Assembly (NCBI RefSeq): GCF_020906515.1
Contig: NC_085850.1
Coordinates: 1,612,001-1,676,000 of the forward strand
From: Vanrija pseudolonga
Taxonomy: Eukaryota > Basidiomycota > Tremellomycetes > Trichosporonales > Trichosporonaceae
Length of the DNA stretch: 64,000 bases
Reading direction: 5' to 3'
Made by a program: the position numbers and the translations under genes. Positions 61,166-64,000 of this stretch are shown here, in pieces. Below the pieces are notes generated by a model. That model saw only the letters and a program-made list of their open reading frames with translations. It did not search any database and was not told where the DNA came from. Each line of letters begins with the position of its first letter. Positions within the stretch are counted from its first letter, which is position 1.

Positions 61166-62798
61166 ATGTTTGCGCACGCCCCAGCACCACATCTCGCGCG
61201 CCCGCCAGCGACGGTGCGCCGCGCCGCCCAAGCAGGCCGCGACAAGGAGAACGCCGGCGTCAACCTGCCCGCCAAGACGCCCATGCGCGCGCCGCTTGGC
61301 GGCGGAGGCGCGCCCTTCAAGCCCGGCACTGCTGGCCCGAGCCGCATCCTCGGCGGCAAGACTGTCGAGCGCAACGTCCTCGCACCAAAGGGCAGCGGCA
61401 GCGCTCCTATCGAGGAGATAGGTGAGTGGAATCGCGATGACAGTGAACTGACGGGCTCTAGAACCCAAGCGTCTCTTCCAGGTGACCAAGACACCCGGCC
61501 CCGCACCCCAGCCTCAGCGTTCCCATCGAACCCCTGCACCTCAGCGCCAGAACACGCTCCGCACGCCAGCGCCCGCCCGCGCCGAGCCGATCGGCCCATC
61601 CCCTGTTCCTTTGCCATCGGCGCAGCGTACGCGCCGCCGCTCGCGCTCGCGCCTGTCACTCCAGTCGGCTGGTGGCGGCACCCCCGACATGTCGTTTAAC
61701 AAGACGCACCAGTGGGACCAGGAGGTCTCGCTCGACAGTATCCTCGAGGCCGACGTCGAGGGCGCCCAGTTAGCCGAGATCCTTGAGTACTATGGCGAAG
61801 ACGAGTACGCGATGCCCACTGCCAAGGACATGCCCTTTGTGCCCGAGTGGGCAGACAGCATCCCAGACCCCGTCGCGTCGATGAAGACACTCGGGGCAAT
61901 GCGGCCAATGTTCTACGCGCCGCTGCCGAGCCCACCGCCAGATCTTGAGGACGTTGAGTTTATGCACGTCAAGCTCGTCGACGACGACGAGCTCGAGGAC
62001 GACCTCTTCCGCCAGCCCAAGGCCGCGCCGAAGCAGTCGACGCGGCCCGTAGCCGGGCGTGGGCCGAGCACCGCGCGTGGTGCTGCTGTGCCCTCGATCC
62101 GTACGACGCGCCCAGCGTCCGCCGCCGCTCCCCGTTTTGGCAGTGCCACCGTGACGCCTTCGCTGAGGACCACGCGCCCGGCGTCGGTCGCGACCACGGC
62201 TACCTCGACCACCCGTCCTCTAGTTGCGCGTCCGGCCTCGACGGCCTCGAGCCGCCCAACCACATCCTCGGGCCGTTCTGCTTCCATCAGCATCCCCGTC
62301 ACCCGCCCACTGGTCATTGCGCCGCGTACTGGACGCCCGGCCACGACGTTACGCCCACTGGCGACGGCCTCCTCGGCGCGGCAGGCGACGCTCGCCCCTC
62401 CGGCTACATCTCGCTCGCCGTCGAACCCGTCGTCTCCAGCGTCGGACGCGTTCGCGTTCGACTCGGCCGCGTTCGACTTTGACCTCGACCTCGACTTTGA
62501 GGCGCTCACGCCTGACCTGACCCCCGACCCGTCCCCCAAGCGTGCCGACTCGGCGACGCTCCCCATTTTCCGCAACGAGCCGTCCGAGACGCCCACCATT
62601 GACGCCATGCTCGCCGAGCTCGCCGTTGCCAACTTTATGGCTGCCGGCGGCGTGTCCAACTTTGAGGCCGAGGGCCTTGCTCCGCTGTCCAACACGCCCG
62701 GCGCGGAAAACCACTTTGACCACGTTAGAAACGTGTACGGCGTGGCTGCCCTCGAGGCGGCCCACATTGCCGCCAACAAGCGCGACGAGCGTCGCTAG
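61166..62798 (+). CDS. Probable securin (Cut2/Pds1-like)
   Basis: Securins hold separase inactive until the APC/C destroys them at anaphase. Two exons, 61166-61421 and 61462-62798, give 530 residues. Near the N-terminus, in order: a KEN box in GRDKENAGVNLPAKTP, then RAPLGGGG, then PSRILGGKTVERNVLAPKGS. S. pombe Cut2 (as I recall it) has GKEN, RAPLG and RTVLGGKS in the same order. A middle acidic segment (EILEYYGEDEYAMP, PFVPEWADSIPDP, PPPDLEDVEFMHV) could be the separase-binding part. The rest is Ser/Thr/Arg-rich with TTRPAS repeats and SP/TP sites, then an acidic FDLDLDFEALTPDL region. No enzyme domain is present. Fungal securins diverge fast, so this remains inference. Confidence 0.6.
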
Positions 62799-63196
62799 CC
62801 GCCACAGTACTGTCACGCAGGTCTCTTGTCCCGACTCACGAACTTTTTCCTCCTCGAACATTGGTTCCTGTAACCAACTTGTATTTTACGAACGACGCTT
62901 ACGTCCAAACAAAACGTTACCTGTATTACCCCGTTGTACCAGTTCTTTGTCGAAGCGCCAGGCGCTAGCCATGCATGATGTGCTGATGCGGGTGCAGTGG
63001 GTGTGGCGCAGGCGCAGGTGCAGTCGGTGCTCACATCGTTTCGTGATTGTGTCTGCAATTCGTGAGGCCTCCCACAACTGCCCACGACAGGATAGAAGCC
63101 ATGCATGATGTCGCGGATGACCTGGCCCCATGACCAATTGCGAGGATATACTGCTGCTACTGCTGTCTTCATTTGTCACTTCTCTCCGCCCCACTC
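62799..63196. other. Convergent intergenic, no gene
   Basis: 3' flanks of the securin candidate and the next minus-strand gene. It contains two copies of GATAGAAGCCATGCATGATG/GCTAGCCATGCATGATG-like sequence near 62965 and 63095, a short direct repeat. Confidence 0.5.
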
Positions 63197-63989
63197 CTAG
63201 AAAATCGGCGCGCTCGTAGGCGCCGCGGGCTGCGTCGTCTTGTAGATGCTCGGCTTGGGTTTTGGGGTCGCGGCGGCCGCGGCGTCACCGGCGGGCTTGC
63301 CGTTGCCCTTGTCGTCCTTGCGGGGGCGGGGCTGTCCGTCCTTGGCCTGGCCGTTGGTGCGGGGCTCTGAGGAGTCAGTCAAGTCGCATAAAATCAAACT
63401 CACGGCCACCATGCGCGCCGCCACGTCCACCACCACGCGCACCGCGCGCTGCACCGCCACGTCCGCGAGGCGTCGACACGCTGCGACGGACCGTCTCGAA
63501 GCCATCGCTGTCAACCGCCTGGTCGGCCGCCTGCGCCTGCTCCTTGGGCTGGCGGGGTCTGCCCTTGCCCTGCGCGCGCTCCTTGCGGGGCTGAGAGCCT
63601 TCGCCATCCTTGTTGCCGGCCGCCTTGTCGCCCTTGTCCGCCTTCTCGCCCTTGTCCGCCTTGTCACCCTTCTCTCTCTTCTTGCCGTCGCCGTTCTGCT
63701 GCTTGTTGCGCTGCTGCGAGGGCTTGCGGTTCTGCTGCTTCTTCTTCTCGCCGTTGGGCGCTGGAGACGAGGTGCCCGACGTGCCAGCGGCGACAGCCTC
63801 GGTCACCACCACGGTCTCAATTTGCTGGGTGATAACCGCGACACCATCGGCGCCGGCAAACGCGGCGCGCAGCTGCTCGGCAGCGTCGTGGTCGTCAGTC
63901 GTCTCGTCTTCGGCGGTCCAGTCGAGAGGCGTGAAGGGAGTCGAGGTCGCGGTAGGGGTCGTCGCGAGCGACTCAGCTGGCTCGTCCAT
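63197..63989 (-). CDS. RG-rich, Lys/Gln-rich RNA-binding-like protein (5' end may lie outside window)
   Basis: Not assigned to a named family. Exons 63989-63404 and 63366-63197 give 251 residues if the ATG at 63989 is the true start; it lies 11 bases from the window edge, so an upstream exon cannot be excluded. An acidic N-terminus (DWTAEDETTDDHD) is followed by a basic Lys/Gln/Asn tract, GDKADKGEKADKGDKA repeats, the phrase VDSDGFETVRRSVSTPRGRG and an RGG box (GARGGGRGGAHGG). This layout is typical of ribosome- or mRNA-associated factors of the Stm1/SERBP1 kind, but I do not see a diagnostic domain. Confidence 0.7.
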
Positions 63990-64000
63990 CTCCTCACGCT

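Overview
The window reads as nuclear DNA of a GC-rich basidiomycete yeast. Genes sit close together on both strands and are cut by many very short introns (about 32-60 nt, GTRNGT donors, CTRAC branch points a few bases before YAG). GC-rich third codon positions leave long open antisense frames. The gene set (Chs3-type chitin synthase, Zn2Cys6 regulator, Ssp1-type kinase, RNF216-type RBR ligase) fits the Tremellomycetes, most likely the Trichosporonales. The order-level placement is inference from style, not from a search. I see no transposon, virus-derived element, rRNA gene, intact tRNA gene or CRISPR array.

Layout. 1-5.3 kb: 3'-truncated RAD6/UBC2 ubiquitin-conjugating enzyme (-), a ZRG17/MSC2-like CDF zinc transporter (-), then a tandem pair of TATA-driven small secreted cysteine-rich proteins (+). 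5.8-12.4 kb: a Ser/Pro-rich unknown (+), a DHA2-type MFS transporter (-), another unknown (-). 13-23.1 kb: ESCRT-III VPS2 (-), a membrane-anchored PDI (+), a 2.2 kb gene-free leader region and a class IV chitin synthase (+). 23.4-30.3 kb: a small basic unknown (-), importin-11/Kap120 (-) and TRM61 tRNA m1A58 methyltransferase (+). 30.7-37.2 kb: a Zn2Cys6 transcription factor (+) and a CaMKK/Ssp1-like kinase (-). 39-46.2 kb: acetolactate decarboxylase (-), hexokinase (-), an unknown (+) and proteasome subunit alpha5 (-). 47-53.8 kb: an RNF216-like RBR ubiquitin ligase (+), a small unknown (+) and a PH-like-domain protein (-). 56.7-64 kb: HPM1 histidine methyltransferase (-), a divergent basic coiled protein (+), NAC-beta/EGD1 (-), a probable securin (+) and an RG-rich protein (-) at the window edge.

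Most genes are unlinked housekeeping functions and do not form a pathway cluster. Loose themes are ubiquitin/proteasome/cell-cycle turnover (RAD6, alpha5, RBR ligase, securin), ribosome and tRNA biogenesis (Kap120, TRM61, HPM1, NAC-beta) and cell wall or secretory functions (chitin synthase, PDI, VPS2, secreted proteins).

The most novel-looking item is the secreted cysteine-rich pair at 4.3-5.3 kb. The two share an identical cysteine frame (C-x13-C-x3-C-x20-CCC), and one copy carries exactly two extra cysteines. Also notable are the securin candidate, the 6-nt micro-exon inside the zinc cluster of the transcription factor, and the fungal acetolactate decarboxylase.
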